In this document: one piece after another, positions 52,558 to 64,000 of the stretch | Position numbering within the stretch: position 1 is the stretch's first letter | Layout: each line of letters starts with the position of its first letter | From: Rhabdophis nuchalis | Taxonomy: Eukaryota > Chordata > Lepidosauria > Squamata > Natricidae | Assembly: GCA_039707465.1 (NCBI GenBank) | Contig: CM077651.1 | Coordinates: 23,983,019-24,047,018, forward strand | Length of the DNA: 64,000 nt | Direction: 5' to 3' | Notes under the pieces: model-generated | What the model was told of the DNA's origin: nothing | The model's database searches: none | What the model saw: the letters and a program-made list of their open reading frames with translations, nothing else | Position numbers and translations under genes: made by a program

Positions 52558-53161
52558 GATGCTACTTTGATTCTCAATGAGCTGTCTGAATAATTCCTTG
52601 AAATGTAATAATTATTATAAATAACAGTTTGGGATACTGCCTTTCTCATGTGTGGGTTCTAGAAGCTTCTTTAATACTCAGTGTTTTGATGTGCTCTCTT
52701 GAATTCTGTACTTTGAATGTGTCATTTTTGCATGTATTATATCTTCTTTCTTTACTTTAAATGTCTTTATCAGCCTGCCTTTTAAAGCAAAGTGACAGAG
52801 GAATGGGTGGGAGGCAAAGGTTTCTGGCAACTGTGCTTCGTATGACCATTTATTTCAACCATTTTCTTCCTGATCCTGAAGATGAACTGCAGTTATTATA
52901 ATTGTTTTAATGTGTTTACTCTTTTGTTCAGGTTTCATAGAATATAATATTGTAAGCTTAGAATAGTTACGAGGAAATGGTTTCGTTGGGGAGAAAATAT
53001 ATTTGCCTAATGCATTGTAATGATTTCACAGTAGTCGGTGAAAATGTAGAATTATATATAAACTGAAAAATTGGATGACCCGATCAGCGAGTGAAAATAT
53101 ATTCCCTATACATACTATACATACATTTTATTTTATTATTTTACTTTGCCATTCCATATAT
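52558..53161. other. No recognisable feature
   Basis: Unique-looking sequence. Confidence 0.5.
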
Positions 53162-53703
53162 TGTAGAAAGTTAGTCCCCTCCCTTCCCCTAGAAGAATTA
53201 AATATTTTGAGAAATATTAAAAAAAAGTCAGAATATTATATTTCCCTAAAGGAGAAACATGCTCTTGGAAAGCAGCCCCCACCTTTCTTAATAGCCCCAG
53301 CAGGACTGGGCCAGCCTATCTACAAGACAAAAGCCCTTCAGATCCAGAGCGATGGGATTAAGATATGACCCTCGAGCACATAATAAGAGCAGGGCTCACT
53401 GCATTGCAAAATCACCTGGGGACATTACATCACCCAGCAAGCTTCAACCAAACTTGGCCTGCATGACCCCATGGGAGCCTGAGTACACCCAATAGAATAC
53501 ATGCCCTTTGCCACAGGAACAGGAAGCTCAAGGGCAAGACCCAAGAGTGGGTATAAATAACCTCACTCTCCACTCCATGTGGTCAGCTGCCCAGGACATC
53601 AAACCCATGTGGTCCTGTTCATCAATAAACCATCTTTCCAACCAGCCTCCATGTTTCCAGTCCCTTTCCTCCGTCTTGGAATTGAACTATATTTCTTCCA
53701 ACA
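53162..53703 (+). mobile_element. Solo LTR, endogenous-retrovirus-like
   Basis: Starts TGTAGAAAGTTAGTCCCC and ends TTTCTTCCAACA. ATAT flanks both sides as a possible 4-bp duplication, which would fit gammaretrovirus-type insertion. A TATA-like GGGTATAAATAACC is near 53549 and an AATAAA near 53624, spaced as in a U3-R unit. No gag, pol or env is nearby. The low-complexity TSD weakens the call. Confidence 0.65.
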
Positions 53704-53879
53704 ATATAATGTTGCATCTGTCTCTTCTCCAGAACCTTAGGGCAATACGTATTGTATTCCTTTCCTCCAGTTTTTCCTCACCAAAAACAAACCTGAACAT
53801 TAGGACAGACTGAAAGAGAGTGATTGGCTGTAATGATATGTGTGGTAAGGCAGTCATTGACTGTAGATCAAACCTGAGT

Positions 53880-54152
53880 ATTTTATGGTGCCCAAGGCCT
53901 CATCCAGCCCTTTGACTGCCCCTGTCTGGCCCATGTGAGGTCAATTGGAAATTAGAACTCAAATGTAAATTAGTGTACACCATGCATGTAGTAGAACTGC
54001 ACTGCTTTTATTTTGAAGGTGAGTGCTATTTTTTAAAATTTATGAATGTGTGTGCATATAAGCCTATGCACTTTCACAGCCCTGTTGGCTTGGCCATCCA
54101 TAACCGTCAGTTTCTCATGTGGAGTCCTGGGAAAATTAATTGCCTACCCCTG
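53880..54152. mobile_element. Degenerate hAT element
   Basis: The right end is AATTAATTGCCTACCCCTG, followed by CTCTAGAT. The interior 'ctgtctggcccatgtgaggt' is typical of these elements. The left end is not resolved. Confidence 0.5.
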
Positions 54153-54274
54153 CTCTAGATCATCTAATGAGCTTCCAAGGCTGAAAGGAGAATCGTAGTC
54201 TACCTGGCTCTAGTTCAATACCTTCACCACTATATCACTCTGGAACATGTCTTCATCCTAATTACAAAATATTA

Positions 54275-55361
54275 CCATATTTTTGGAGTATAAAACGCAC
54301 CTTTTTTCCTCTAAAAAGAGGGTGAAAATCTGGGTGCGTCTTATACATCAAATACAGCATTTTTTTGCCTCCAGAAACCCCGCCCCTTCACCAAAATGGC
54401 CATGCCCATACCCTTATAGAGGCTTCCAGAGAGCTCCTGGGGGCTGGGGAGGGCAGAAATGAGCAAAAAACAGAGAGTCCCCCCCCCCCAGCCCCAGCAG
54501 CACTCTATAAGCCTCCATAAGGCTATGCAATTTTTTTGACCAAAAAACAGCCCGTTTTTGCGATAAATGTGCCGTTTTTTTGCTCATTTTTGACCCCCCC
54601 CCAGGAGCACTCTGCAAGCCCCCCAAGGCTATTCATGCTTTTCATTTGAAAAAAAAACCGGGCCCCTTTTCGCTAAAAACAGGCCGTTTGGGGGAGGTTT
54701 TCAAAGTGCAAAAAGGGTTTTTTTTTCCCTTTTGGAAAGCTGTTTAGTTAGAGTGATTGATGAGAATTACGTTGGTCAAGTACTGTGCCTGCAGAAGCAA
54801 AGATTTGTTCCAGAGGTGGTCAGTGATTTCCTTCTCCAGCACATGGGTAGATACACCTGGAAACACCTGGAAACATCTACCTACCTACCTACTTATCTAC
54901 TCTCTCTCTCCCTCTACCTACCTATCTACACACTCTCTTCCTACCTATCTACTGCATTTCTCTCTCCCCTCTATATACCTACCTACCTACTGTCTCTCTC
55001 CCTACCTACTTACTATATTTCTCTCTCTCTCTTTCTGTCTCTCTATCCCTCTACCTATCTACACTCTCTCTTTCTCTACCTACCTACTGTATTTCTATAT
55101 CTCCCACCTCTATCTACCTATCTACCTACTCTCTCTCTTCCCCTACCTATCTATTGTATTTCTCTCTCTCTCTATTTCTCTCTATCCCTCTACCTACCTA
55201 CCTACCTACTCTCTCTCTCTCCTTACCTACCTACTGTATTTCTCTCTCTTTCTCTCCCTCTCTATCCATCTATCTACCTACCTACATTTTTTAAAAATTT
55301 GCCTCTTCAAAACCTGGGTGCATCTTATACTCCAGTGCGTCTTATACTCTGAAAAATACGG
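54275..55361. mobile_element. TIR element with TA target site and minisatellite
   Basis: Ends CCATATTTTTGGAGTATAAA and TATACTCTGAAAAATACGG, flanked by TA. Related to 29089. The right half is a (CTAC)n-based minisatellite (54880-55285) producing two 206-codon frames rich in Leu, Ser, Tyr and Thr, which are not genes. Confidence 0.85.
54880..55285. repeat. (CTAC)n minisatellite
   Basis: Imperfect units of 'tctctctccctctacctacctac' with 'ctactgtatttctc' spacers. The same spacer motif occurs in the Helitron-associated arrays at 6048 (complement) and 19030. Confidence 0.92.
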
Positions 55362-55363
55362 TA

Positions 55364-55714
55364 CATTCCAGTCTTGATAGTATTTCGAGATAAAGAGGGC
55401 CAAGGTGAATGCACTATTCTCATCCTGGACCTGCCAATGGTCATTCACTAGAATGAGAGCTTGATTTTTCAGTAACTACACAATAGAGACCGTATTCTGA
55501 AAGTCCTTAAATACACTTGCAAGTGTTAAGAAAGATAGAAACCCAGCTGGGAAATGGTAATATAACCCATAAATTTGCCACCTGTGGAATGTTATCTAGA
55601 ATTCTGTTGTTCAAGTCTCACTTGTAATCAATGTCTTTTATTGTATCATATATACCTGTGATAGCGAACCTAGCGAATGCAGCATATTTCTTTTATGCAT
55701 CTTTGGTCCCCCCC
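55364..55714. other. No recognisable feature
   Basis: Unique-looking sequence up to a poly-C run at 55710. Confidence 0.5.
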
Positions 55715-57440
55715 CCCCCCATATTTTTCTATTTTATTCAAAAAATGAAAATACAAAATGCAAAATAATTTTTCACCCAAAGACAAAACTAGACAAAAAC
55801 ACTAAAAAAATGTGAGCTAAAAGGACAAAGAACAAAAACACATATTATCCCCTGCTAGTTGAACACTGACAAATATATTGCAAAAACAATAACTTCCCCA
55901 CCCCCTTGCAAAACTTTTATAAACTACGACAGTACATTTGTCTGCAACCCAATCTGACCTGGCATACATTATACTCACACCCACCCACACACCCACCCAC
56001 ACATCCACCCACACAAATAGTTAACAGGTTAATCAACAGCAGAATTAAATTGCAAAGCCTTCTGTTATCAATCTGCTATTGTAATTAACTCGTAGAAAGT
56101 CTGCAATAGTTTCTTATCTACCACAGATCACCCCAATCATTAATCTCCAATCTGTCCAGGATTAAATAGCCTCTTAATAATAAAATATTTCCTTAGGATT
56201 TTAATTGGGAAGTTTCCCAACAATTGCACCTTATTTCCCAAGTTCCGAAGTCTCTGTTGTAAATATCTTTGCAGCATCCCTTGTTCAAAAAGCTTCTTTA
56301 AAAAATACAGGATCCATCTTGCCAAGGAAGTCCAGTCCATCATTTGTCAATTCCATTACCTCAACACTTCTTATATTTATATTCCTTTCCATTTTTTTTC
56401 TGGCAAATCTGTAATTTTCAGACCAGATTCTTTCTTTGCCTGGCAGCAAATCAGATTCCGATTCATCGAGTTGTGAATCAAGTCCAATAGTTGTTTTCCC
56501 ATGTAAGATTGAGATTGTCTTGGCAACGTTTCGGCAAGGTCCGCTTTACTCGCTTGTGCGAGTAAAGCACGAAGCCGAAAACACCAGCCTGAAGATGGCG
56601 AGTGGGACCTTGCCGAAACGTTGCCAAGACAATCTCAATCTTACACGGGAAAAGACCCAAATGCAACAAGACCATTTAAAAAATCTGTAAATTGGAGAGC
56701 ATTCTTTTTTCAAATCATTTCCAGAAAGCTTTATCTCTTTTTGGGGACATTATGAAAACACAGTGTTCCTTCCAAGGACAAGAGAAGTAGATAAATCATA
56801 AACCAGCATCCACAGAGAACAGCTGAGATATTTTTTTTCCAAAATAAAAAAAGATGAAAAGAAAGAGAATTTTCCCATCAAAAGTTAAAAAATAAAGATC
56901 AGATTTTTTAAGGAGCCGAAAAGAACAAAGTTTGTAATATAATCCTGTATAAGTGTAAGTCCAAAAGGATGACTTTCACTGCCAGAATGTGTATTTTCAT
57001 CGCTGACTTCCTTAAGGCAAAAGTTAAAGTGGGTTAGCGTTCAATGATAAACAATGAGGGAACAGAAAAAAAGTTGTAAAAGTCCAGCAAGGGATTATCA
57101 AATAGACCAGCAGTCAACTAATCAGATAAAATGTAAATCAGAGAGTATAAACTTTAGAAAATGGAATTAAAACCTAGGCGTGCTTAAAAAAAAGAACAGC
57201 TGAAGGGAAAAGATGGAAAGAGACCCAACCTTCCGTTCACGTCTTACCAAGAGTTGCGGTCTTCAAGATCCCCTCCTCTCTGCAAGTCTGAAGATTGTCT
57301 TGGATCCTTCCTAGTCTTTTCTTCAAAAACAGGGAGCAAGATGCCAAACAATCGGCTTTGGCAGCAAAACCCAGTTGTTCTAGGGTGGGAGAAAAGAAAT
57401 TGCCCACTGCTCAGCATGCCATCTTGGGGGAAGGCCCTTC
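55715..57440 (-). mobile_element. L1-like element, decayed, with foldback inside
   Basis: On the minus strand the right end begins 'cttcccccaagatggcatgc', like an L1 5' end. A long non-coding leader follows, then a frame near 56343-56140 with LARWILYFLKKLFEQGML and LRNLGNKVQLLGNFPIKIL. The left end is AT-rich. No RT is visible. A foldback lies at 56502-56645 and a CCCACACA-rich tract near 55976-56015. The assignment to L1 (or an L1 derivative lacking ORF2) is tentative. Confidence 0.45.
56502..56645. mobile_element. Foldback element, Penelope-type motif
   Basis: The arms TGTAAGATTGAGATTGTC and GACAATCTCAATCTTACA continue inward through 'ttggcaacgtttcggcaagg'. An inner hairpin GCTTTACTCGC/GCGAGTAAAGC lies at 56543-56568. 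The right arm contains CTGAAGA (56589-56595), stem II GGCGAG/CTTGCC (one G-U), and GAAA (56615-56618), the same hammerhead-like order as at 25108, with stem II sequence changed but paired. Stem I pairing is poor. Confidence 0.7.
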
Positions 57441-57985
57441 TTTTATCCATCTTTGAATTGTGTAAGTAGAACATGGATAGTTTTCATAGCCAGGCGGAGG
57501 TGGAGATTACTTAAATGTCAATGTTTTATAAGATCAGGTAAGGATTCATTAAGGGAAATAGGAGATAAATTATTTTTTGACCTGGTGTAAATTCATTTTT
57601 CCTGAAAAGGTGACATGATTCAAAAAGCATGGAAGAAGATTGGTCTTGTTGTTTGGTCATTTCTCAAACCTGAATACTGTATTGATATTGTATTAGAGTG
57701 GACAACTACTTTGCTAAGTGCAAAGGAATAAGTTGATGACAAGAATAGAACTACAGCTGTTTTAGAAACACAGAAACTAAGAAAAAGGCCATTTTCCCTC
57801 TTTTCTGGGAAACTGGATGTTTTTCATACCCCATTAGAAATGTGCAGTGCATAATTTGGATTGTTCATAGAATCATCACATTTGATATATTAAACGTGAA
57901 GGGGTAGTTGGATAAATATATACTCTGCACAAAACATCAAATTAGTATAAATTCAGTTGTAATTTATGAAAGATATGAAAGCTGG
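57441..57985. other. No recognisable feature
   Basis: Unique-looking sequence. Confidence 0.5.
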
Positions 57986-58317
57986 ATTTAGGTCCGCAGG
58001 TTGGATAGTAATGCTATATAATGTATACATCTAAAAACAGTTTGCCCTCTTTCAAGGAGAAGATATACTTTATATTTCCATTCTTGGTGACCCAAATGAT
58101 TCTGTGGCCACCCTCTGGAGTTGTTGGGGGCTGATGGGGCGGGAGGGGGGAACAACAGGCTTTGACTGAACCTTGGCAATACCGAATGGCTTTGGGTACA
58201 TAGGACTTTGTCGTCTGTGACTCTGGATGGTGTGGCACTGCCCCAGACAGATTCAGTCTGCCACTTGGAGGTTCTTCTGGACTTACGACTCCTGCTCAAG
58301 GAGAAGTGACAGTCATG

Positions 58318-58626
58318 CAGTGGTGGGATTCCAAATCTTTTCCTACCGGTTTTATGAGAGCACGCTTTGTGTGCGCAGCACTCAAGAACTACCTTCGGTG
58401 TCAGTGCTGGTGAGCTGAGCTGTTTTTTTTAGCTCAGCTGAGGTGTGACAATCCGCTCTGACATGCGAATCAGCTAAACTAAAAGCAAGGGAATATAGGA
58501 CAGGAAATGATGGGAGTGGGAGGGTGGGGCCAACCAGAGGTGGTATTTGTCGGTTCTCCAAACTTACTCAAAATTTCTGCTACTGGTTTGCCCAAACCGG
58601 TCTGAACCAGCTGAATACCACCTCTG
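58318..58626. mobile_element. Composite hAT element with 8-bp TSD
   Basis: The left end CAGTGGTGGGATTCC belongs to the 3497-type family and the right end GCTGAATACCACCTCTG to the 36277-type. An internal CAGAGGTGGTATTTGTC occurs near 58536. The flanks CAGTCATG (58310-58317) and CAGCCATG (58627-58634) match at 7 of 8 positions, so the whole 309 bp moved as one unit. Confidence 0.82.
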
Positions 58627-59334
58627 CAGCCATGGCTAGGAGAGCCTTTGCACAACTTTGTGCTGTATGACAGTTGCAGCCTTTCCTGGATCGGGATTCC
58701 CTGTGCTCAATCATTCTATCCCTGGTCATCTCATGTTTGGACCATTGTAATGCACTCTACATGGGGCTACTCTTGAAGAGCATCTGAAAGCTACATCTGG
58801 CACAGAGTGCAGCAGCACAGGCAATTTTGGGGGTCCCAAGGATGGTCCCATTAACAACACTGCTCCACGAGCTGCATCAGCTACTGGTCTGTTTCCAGAT
58901 GCAATTGAAATTGTTGGTCCTTCATGAATGGGCCCAGGTTACTTGGGGGACCATCTCACTGGTATTGGCCTGTCCCTCTTGTGCTGGGAGAGAAGGCAAG
59001 CTGGAGGTCCCATCAAATTGATTATTCCAGCTGGCGGGGTCCTGGAGGAGGGCCTTCTCTGCTATTGCTCCTGCCCTCTGGAATATCTTGCCCCTTGATG
59101 TGAGGCTGCCCCCAACCCTCCTATCCTTTCATAAGGGCTTCAAGACTTGACTATACCAGTTTGCTTGTAGCCCCAATAGGGGAACAGTGCAGTGGAGGTG
59201 GTTGATTGAGTAACAACAGATCCCACCTCCCTCCACTCGCCCCTGCCCTCCTCATGTGTCATCGGATTTGAATGTCTGGTTTTAATTTATTTATGTGTTA
59301 ATGTACTGTATAAATACATTTTTATGACTGTAAG

Positions 59335-59479
59335 CAGAGGCGGCATTCAGCCGGTTCTCTCCGGTTTGGGTGAACTGGTAGCTGCTGCTGCATGAGGCTC
59401 CGCCCACTCGCCCCAACATAATGCACAAGCATTGTGCATGTGTAGTACTGGTAGGGAAGGTAAGTGAATCCCACCTCTG
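59335..59479. mobile_element. hAT MITE in LINE 3' end
   Basis: Ends CAGAGGCGGCATTCAGC and TGAATCCCACCTCTG. GTAAG is repeated on both sides, but a clean 8-bp duplication is not evident. Confidence 0.75.
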
Positions 59480-59540
59480 AGTAAGCCACCCAGAGTTACC
59501 CTGTGGCAAGATGGGCAATCAATAAATTTTATAAATAAAT

Positions 59541-60703
59541 GGGAATATATTCATATTGGGAGAGGAAGCTAGAATTCTATGTTGGCTGCAGGTCTCAAGA
59601 GTAGCAAGGAATAGATTTTCTGTATGGATTTGGGACTGAAGCCATCTGTTGAAAAATCCTGGATTAACTGGAATTGGCAGGGAAAGTTTAGGCCAAAATG
59701 CCAGAAGTGTTTTATTTCTTTTCAATACTACCGCCGCAGTTGTAGAGTTCCAGTTTTGCTGCTTTCTCCTGTGTCCGGTTTCTGTTTGTAGTGCTTAATG
59801 ATTGCCCATTTCTGTCTATCATTCGAAACCTCCTTTATTTTATATGTATTGAGATGAAAACCATTTGCATTTACTCTCACAGTTCAGGGCTCTTCAGTTA
59901 AATGGGATCCTTTGTAAAGGGCCACTCCTGAGGATTTTTTAGAAATGGGATTGCATACTTCCACAATCAGGAAAAAGGAGGGGCAGCTTAATTATGTGTA
60001 CCAAGTGGAACAGAAATCAGGTAATAGATGAATGTAGGTATCATGTGGCAGGCTTTTTAATGTGTTTGTGCATTTGTGAAGAAGGCACTGAACTCTTTCT
60101 TCTCTCTGTCTGCTCTCTCCCTACTTCACTCCCTCCTTTGGAAACAGAAATGCAAGCTCTTCTTATCTTCAGCGTAGAAATTATTATGTACCTGCATTAA
60201 AAAAAATGATTTTCCAACACATCCCACTCCCCAGCCTCTTTGGGGAGAGAGAAGGAACCAAGGGATTGGTGGATTGAGGGAGAGAGAAGGAACCAAGGGA
60301 TTGGTGGATTGCAAATAACACTGCACCCCTGCTCAACATTCCGCCTATCATCAAGAGCCTTCTTCTTCCGAGAAGGAAGAGAGCTCTCCCTTTGTCACTG
60401 GTGCCCTCCCCCTTTGGCAGCCCTATCTTGCTAGCAGGTATCCGAGTTGTCCCCTTATCCTTCCCCTTTCCACAGGAATCTTATGCCATTTCCTCTCTCC
60501 TCACCACCCCCAAGAGATTTCAAATAAGGACACTTCCTCCTCCTGCTCCTCCGCCTCCTCCAATTTGCAGAAATGTTAGCCATTTTGTAGTTGTGAAGGA
60601 GGGGGAACAAGACAAAAAAGCTGTGGGCTGTGAGTAAAACTGTTCCCCCAACTCCATTCAGGAGGGGGCTCACCAGTGGACCACTAGCACTCCCCAGCCA
60701 GCC
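59541..60703. other. No recognisable feature except a short tandem duplication
   Basis: Mostly unique-looking. At 60243-60312 a 35-bp unit (gggagagagaaggaacc ... ggattg) is present twice in tandem. Confidence 0.55.
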
Positions 60704-60708
60704 TTACT

Positions 60709-61006
60709 GTCAGGTCTAGAAGCCATCTTGGGCATTGGATCTTCAGGCCTGCCACATTTAGTCTGTGGAAAACTGGGAGGAGGGATTGTATGGAGCTGGG
60801 GGGGGGGATATATAGCCTTAATAACATTCTTTTCTCCGAAAGTCAAGGACATTCTGTCCTGCACCTGGAGGGGTGTGACTGGGAGGCAACTCCAGTTGGG
60901 ATGGTGCTTTGATGTGCCAATATGACATCTCTAATAAAATGGAACTTTGAGGAACTTCAAGCCTCAGAGTCTTCTTTCGTTGAGGGTGTTACTTGGAACC
61001 CTGACA
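60709..61006 (+). mobile_element. Short solo LTR with 5-bp TSD
   Basis: Starts TGTCAGGTCTAGAAGCC and ends TTGGAACCCTGACA, an inverted TGTCAG/CTGACA. CTTAC flanks both sides (60704-60708, 61007-61011). TATA-like GATATATAGCC is near 60808 and AATAAA near 60933. Length is 298 bp. Retroelement class undetermined. Confidence 0.85.
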
Positions 61007-61011
61007 CTTAC

Positions 61012-61497
61012 CTTGCCCTCAGGCATCAAAGTCTCCCCCTCATTCTTTCCTCTTCAACCAGCACTGTTAAGAGATTCCAAAGCAACCATGCATGCTTATG
61101 AGGCATTGCCATCAGATAATTGGATGCAGGGGCCACAGGGAGACAGGAAAGAGGGTGGGGGTATGGTCCTCTAATCTTTCCTTGCACCTTATAACCTATG
61201 GGCTTTTGGGAAATACAGCTGGACTGAAATTTAGCCAAATTTTAATCCCACAGGAGTGATGAGTCCTGGATTTTGGTCTCATGGTATAAATTAGCCCACT
61301 TGAAGTATGCTGATTCAAAAATTGTTGCTTTGTGATATTCCATTTCACCCAATCAAACAGACTTCAGAGCTTTTTTGTAGTATTTAGCTATTGAACAGCA
61401 CAAGGTCTAGAAAAAAAACATTGCAATAATCCACTCAATATTATTCCCCAAGGTGATGCAATTGCTATTTATGAGTATTCTTGAAATATATTGAATC
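61012..61497. other. No recognisable feature
   Basis: Unique-looking sequence. Confidence 0.5.
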
Positions 61498-61845
61498 AGC
61501 CAATTATTTATTTATTTATTTATTTGGATTTATTGACCGCCCCCTCTCTCCGAAGAGATTCGGGGCGGTGTACAAGAATTTAAGAGCATATGCATATATA
61601 ACAATTATAAATAATAAAACTAAATTAAATGTTTTACCCTGTGTTAAAATATCTCGTTTAAATTTATAACGTAAAAACCCGATTAGGTAATATTTACAAC
61701 TAGGCTGGTATGGTAGATTAGGTTAGGCCAGGCCGGCCTGCTGGAAAAGATGGGTCTTTAATTGTTGACGGAAGGAGCAGAGGTCCGTAGTAGATCTAAG
61801 CTCGGGGGGTAGGTCATTCCAGAGGGTTGGGCCCGCCACAATTAT
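61498..61845 (-). mobile_element. L2 LINE 3' end
   Basis: Plus-strand (TTTA)n, 'accgccccctctctccgaag', then the complement of the C-terminal coding tail ('cggaaggagcagaggtccgt', 'ccagagggttgggcccgcc'). Strongly 5'-truncated. Confidence 0.88.
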
Positions 61846-62914
61846 GAATTCAACTAACCATTATATCCTCTAGCACATATTTTACATTTTTATAATTGTA
61901 GACATCATGAGAACTTAGAATGTTTTGATAGATATTCTATATCCATGGTGTTTCCATAACCTGTGAATCTGTGGTAACAGGAAATAGTGTCAGATAATTG
62001 GCAAATGAGATAAAAATCAGAAATAAAATTTAACAATTGAGATGGGGTAGATTCCTATCAAAGGGGTAGATTTCTTTGATCAATATGTTATGGATGTCCA
62101 ATATATTAGGGATCAGATTGGTGAGAATCTAAGAAATTAGTAATCTGTTCTTTCAGATAGAAGTCCAATTAAAACTCAAGGGATTTATTTACAAATATTT
62201 GTGCTGTATGAGAACAACTCTAAAAAATTGTAATGCGCTTCAGTAGTAAAGAGAGAATCATTATAACAATGCCTGTCTAGATGCTTTGCTTACACCTGCA
62301 AGTGACAAGTTATCTGCTTGCCTTGATTAGTATTGCCTCATGGAATGACTAGGTGTGTGTGAATATATTCTTATCCTATTATCTTTTCTCTTGACCTACT
62401 TTGTTTTTGAATGGCCTCTTTCTTTGCTTAATGGCCAACACCCTGCATTATTGCAGTATTTCCTGGTAATTTTCCTACATTATTTTGGACAAAAGGCTTT
62501 TCATTTGCTTGTTTATAAATGGGAAAAGTGAACTGGTTCAATGACAAAAATGTTGTATTTTTTCCCGTCCGCTAGAGAGCAAGAAAGTATACTGATGGTA
62601 AAAAGGACATTATTGTATATTTCCTTCTGTTTTCTCTCACGCACACTCCCCATTTCTTTAACTACTTCATGGGGGGAGGGGGGGGGAGCAAAGGTATATA
62701 AATAAATACCTGTAGTAAAACTTTCTCCTGAGTTTTATGATATGTATGAAGCCAATACCAGGTTTTGATTGTCAATTAGAATAATGTGGTATCCTATGAT
62801 TGCTGATGAAGGGATCAAGTAGTAATTACAGAGCTGTAGTCATGTAATACAAGCTTTGCATTTCAGAATTAATGTTGTAGCTCTACAGGTGTCACCAGTT
62901 TTGTTTCAGTGAAA
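61846..62914. other. No recognisable feature
   Basis: Unique-looking AT-rich sequence. Confidence 0.5.
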
Positions 62915-62919
62915 TTTAA

Positions 62920-62990
62920 TAAAATTACTGAGTTGGAAGGGACCTTGGAGGTCTTCTAGCCCTACTGCCTGCTCAAGCAGTGGCTTTTTT
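62920..62990 (-). mobile_element. CR1 LINE 3' terminus
   Basis: 'gagttggaagggaccttgga' and 'ggtcttctagccctactgcc' are the complement of the CR1 3' UTR. Only the last 70 bp are present. Confidence 0.85.
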
Positions 62991-63014
62991 GGTGCCTGCT
63001 GCTCACTGCTGGCA

Positions 63015-63018
<4 letters not shown>

Positions 63019-63045
<27 letters not shown>

Positions 63046-64000
63046 CTTATAAACCGCTCCCTCTCCCCATAGGGACTCGGGGCGGTGCACAGGTAGAATA
63101 AAAACAATAAATACATACAAACATTCCTTAAAAACAAATTAAACCTAACCTGCGCTAAAATTTCCCATTAAAACTGAACTATACTAAAACTACCCAGTAA
63201 AACCCCAAAGACAGAGAGACTACCCTAGGCCGGCCAGACAGAAAAGATGAGTTTTTAATTTAAGACGGAAGGAGCGGAGGTCCGTGGTCGTCCTAATATC
63301 GGGGGGAAGGTCGTTCCAGAGGGCTGGGCCCGCCACAGAGATAGCCCTTCCCCTGGGCACCGCCCGCTGACAATGTCTAGTGGACGGCACCCGGAGAAGT
63401 CCCTCTCTGTGGGAGCGAATCGGCCGTGAGGATGTATGAGGCAGGATCCGATCCCGCAGGAAGCTAGGTCCCGAGCCATGGAGCGCTTTAAAGATGATAA
63501 TTAACACCTTGAAGCGCACCCGAAAGATGACAGGTAGCCAGTGCAGCTCGCGCAAGAGCGGTGTTACATGGGTAAACCTGGCGGTTCCCATAATTGCTCG
63601 CGCGGCTGCGTTCTGGACTAGCTGAAGCCTTCGGGTGCACCTCAAGGGGAGCCCCATGTAGAGAGAGTTACAATAGTCCAGTCGGGATGTCACGAGCGCA
63701 TGAGTGACTGTGCGAAGGGCGTCCCGATCCAATAGGGGGCGCAATTGGCGAACCAGGCGAACCTGGTAAAATGCCCTCCTGGCCACGACTGTCACTTGAT
63801 CTTCCATGGACAGCCGGGCATCCAGGAGGACACCCAAATTGCGCGCCTCATCCACAGGGGCAAGATGTTCGCCCCCTATGGCCAGCGATGGAGTGAGCTG
63901 GTTGAATCGGGCAGCCGGAAACCACAGCCACTCGGTCTTGGTCGGGTTGAGCCTGAGTCCGTTCCTTCCCATCCAGATCCGCACGGCTTCAAGTTCATAT
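63019..64000 (-). mobile_element. L2-clade LINE, extends beyond window
   Basis: The (ATA)n tail (63019-63038) and the 3' UTR 'agggactcggggcggtgcac' are followed on the minus strand by an intact frame (63984-63220). It starts [20 protein letters not shown] and includes [35 protein letters not shown] and [15 protein letters not shown]. It is closely related to the copy at 41931. The catalytic region lies outside the window. Confidence 0.93.

Larger units (their letters stand above)
57990..59540 (+). mobile_element. Old, diverged L2-type LINE with two hAT insertions
   Basis: Around the hAT at 58318 the frame reads a decayed LEVLLDLRLLLKE and then ARRAFAQL, LDHCNALYMGLLL and LHLAQSAAAQAILG, followed by TTLLHELHQLL. 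These align with [23 protein letters not shown] and [11 protein letters not shown] of the copy at 41931. Stops and frameshifts are frequent. The 3' end 'aagccacccagagttaccct' with a TAAATAAAT tail is split by another hAT at 59335. It represents an older L2 subfamily. Confidence 0.75.

Noticed and set aside
54732..55377. Two 206-codon frames
   Set aside because: Translations of a CTAC/CTCT minisatellite (Leu/Ser/Tyr/Thr repeats), not protein genes.

Overview
This window is repeat-dense, non-coding vertebrate DNA, almost certainly from a squamate reptile and probably a snake. I found no host protein-coding exon, tRNA gene or intact rRNA gene. The assignment rests on the mix of repeats: CR1 LINE 3' ends with GAATA-type tails, L2-clade LINEs, Bov-B (RTE) ends with AAC tails, R4/Dong-type LINEs, L1 remnants, a Sauria SINE, a MIR-like SINE, over twenty short non-autonomous hAT elements, Helitrons, TIR elements with TA target sites, solo LTRs and abundant microsatellites. 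Most long open frames are LINE remnants or translated microsatellite.

Layout. 1-5 kb: hAT elements and an R4-type LINE on the minus strand, interrupted by a hAT element and an LTR. 5-12 kb: a LINE 3' end carrying a Helitron, a CR1 end, a TIR element broken by three hAT insertions, and a locally duplicated unit in which one copy carries a solo LTR and another is an empty site. 12-24 kb: Sauria SINE, an L2 copy with a 432-codon open frame, several hAT and TIR elements, and a Helitron-like repeat containing a 28S rRNA fragment. 24.0-28.1 kb: the outstanding region (below). 28-41 kb: R4 fragments, hAT and TA-site elements, a gypsy integrase remnant, and a solo LTR nested in a hAT element. 41-47 kb: an L2 copy sitting between two parts of an L1, and CR1 ends. 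47-64 kb: more CR1, Bov-B, L2, three solo LTRs and an L1-like element with a foldback.

Main discovery. At 24.1-27.5 kb lies a family of repeats with a tRNA-like head (A and B boxes) followed about 10-12 nt later by a sequence matching every constraint of a type I hammerhead ribozyme: CTGANGA, a 5-bp stem II, GAAA, a minimal stem III, an AUC cleavage triplet and a closing stem I. Six copies lie in a tandem array with an exact 344-bp period (minus strand, nearly identical). Three diverged dispersed copies (one minus, two plus) change the sequence of all three stems while keeping the pairing, which is covariation visible by eye. The layout resembles known hammerhead satellites and SINE-like repeats (newt satellite 2, schistosome Sm-alpha) and the retrozymes associated with Penelope-like elements. 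If transcribed, the array would be expected to yield 344-nt monomers that could be circularised. Two foldback elements (24.9-25.2 kb and 56.5-56.6 kb) carry a looser motif of the same type. The cluster is bounded by (TA)n tracts and a 640-bp near-perfect palindrome whose edge falls at the core/stem I boundary of one ribozyme copy.

Limits. Family names come from recognised motifs and end structures, not from database searches. Element edges without a target-site duplication are approximate. Ribozyme activity and expression are inferences.
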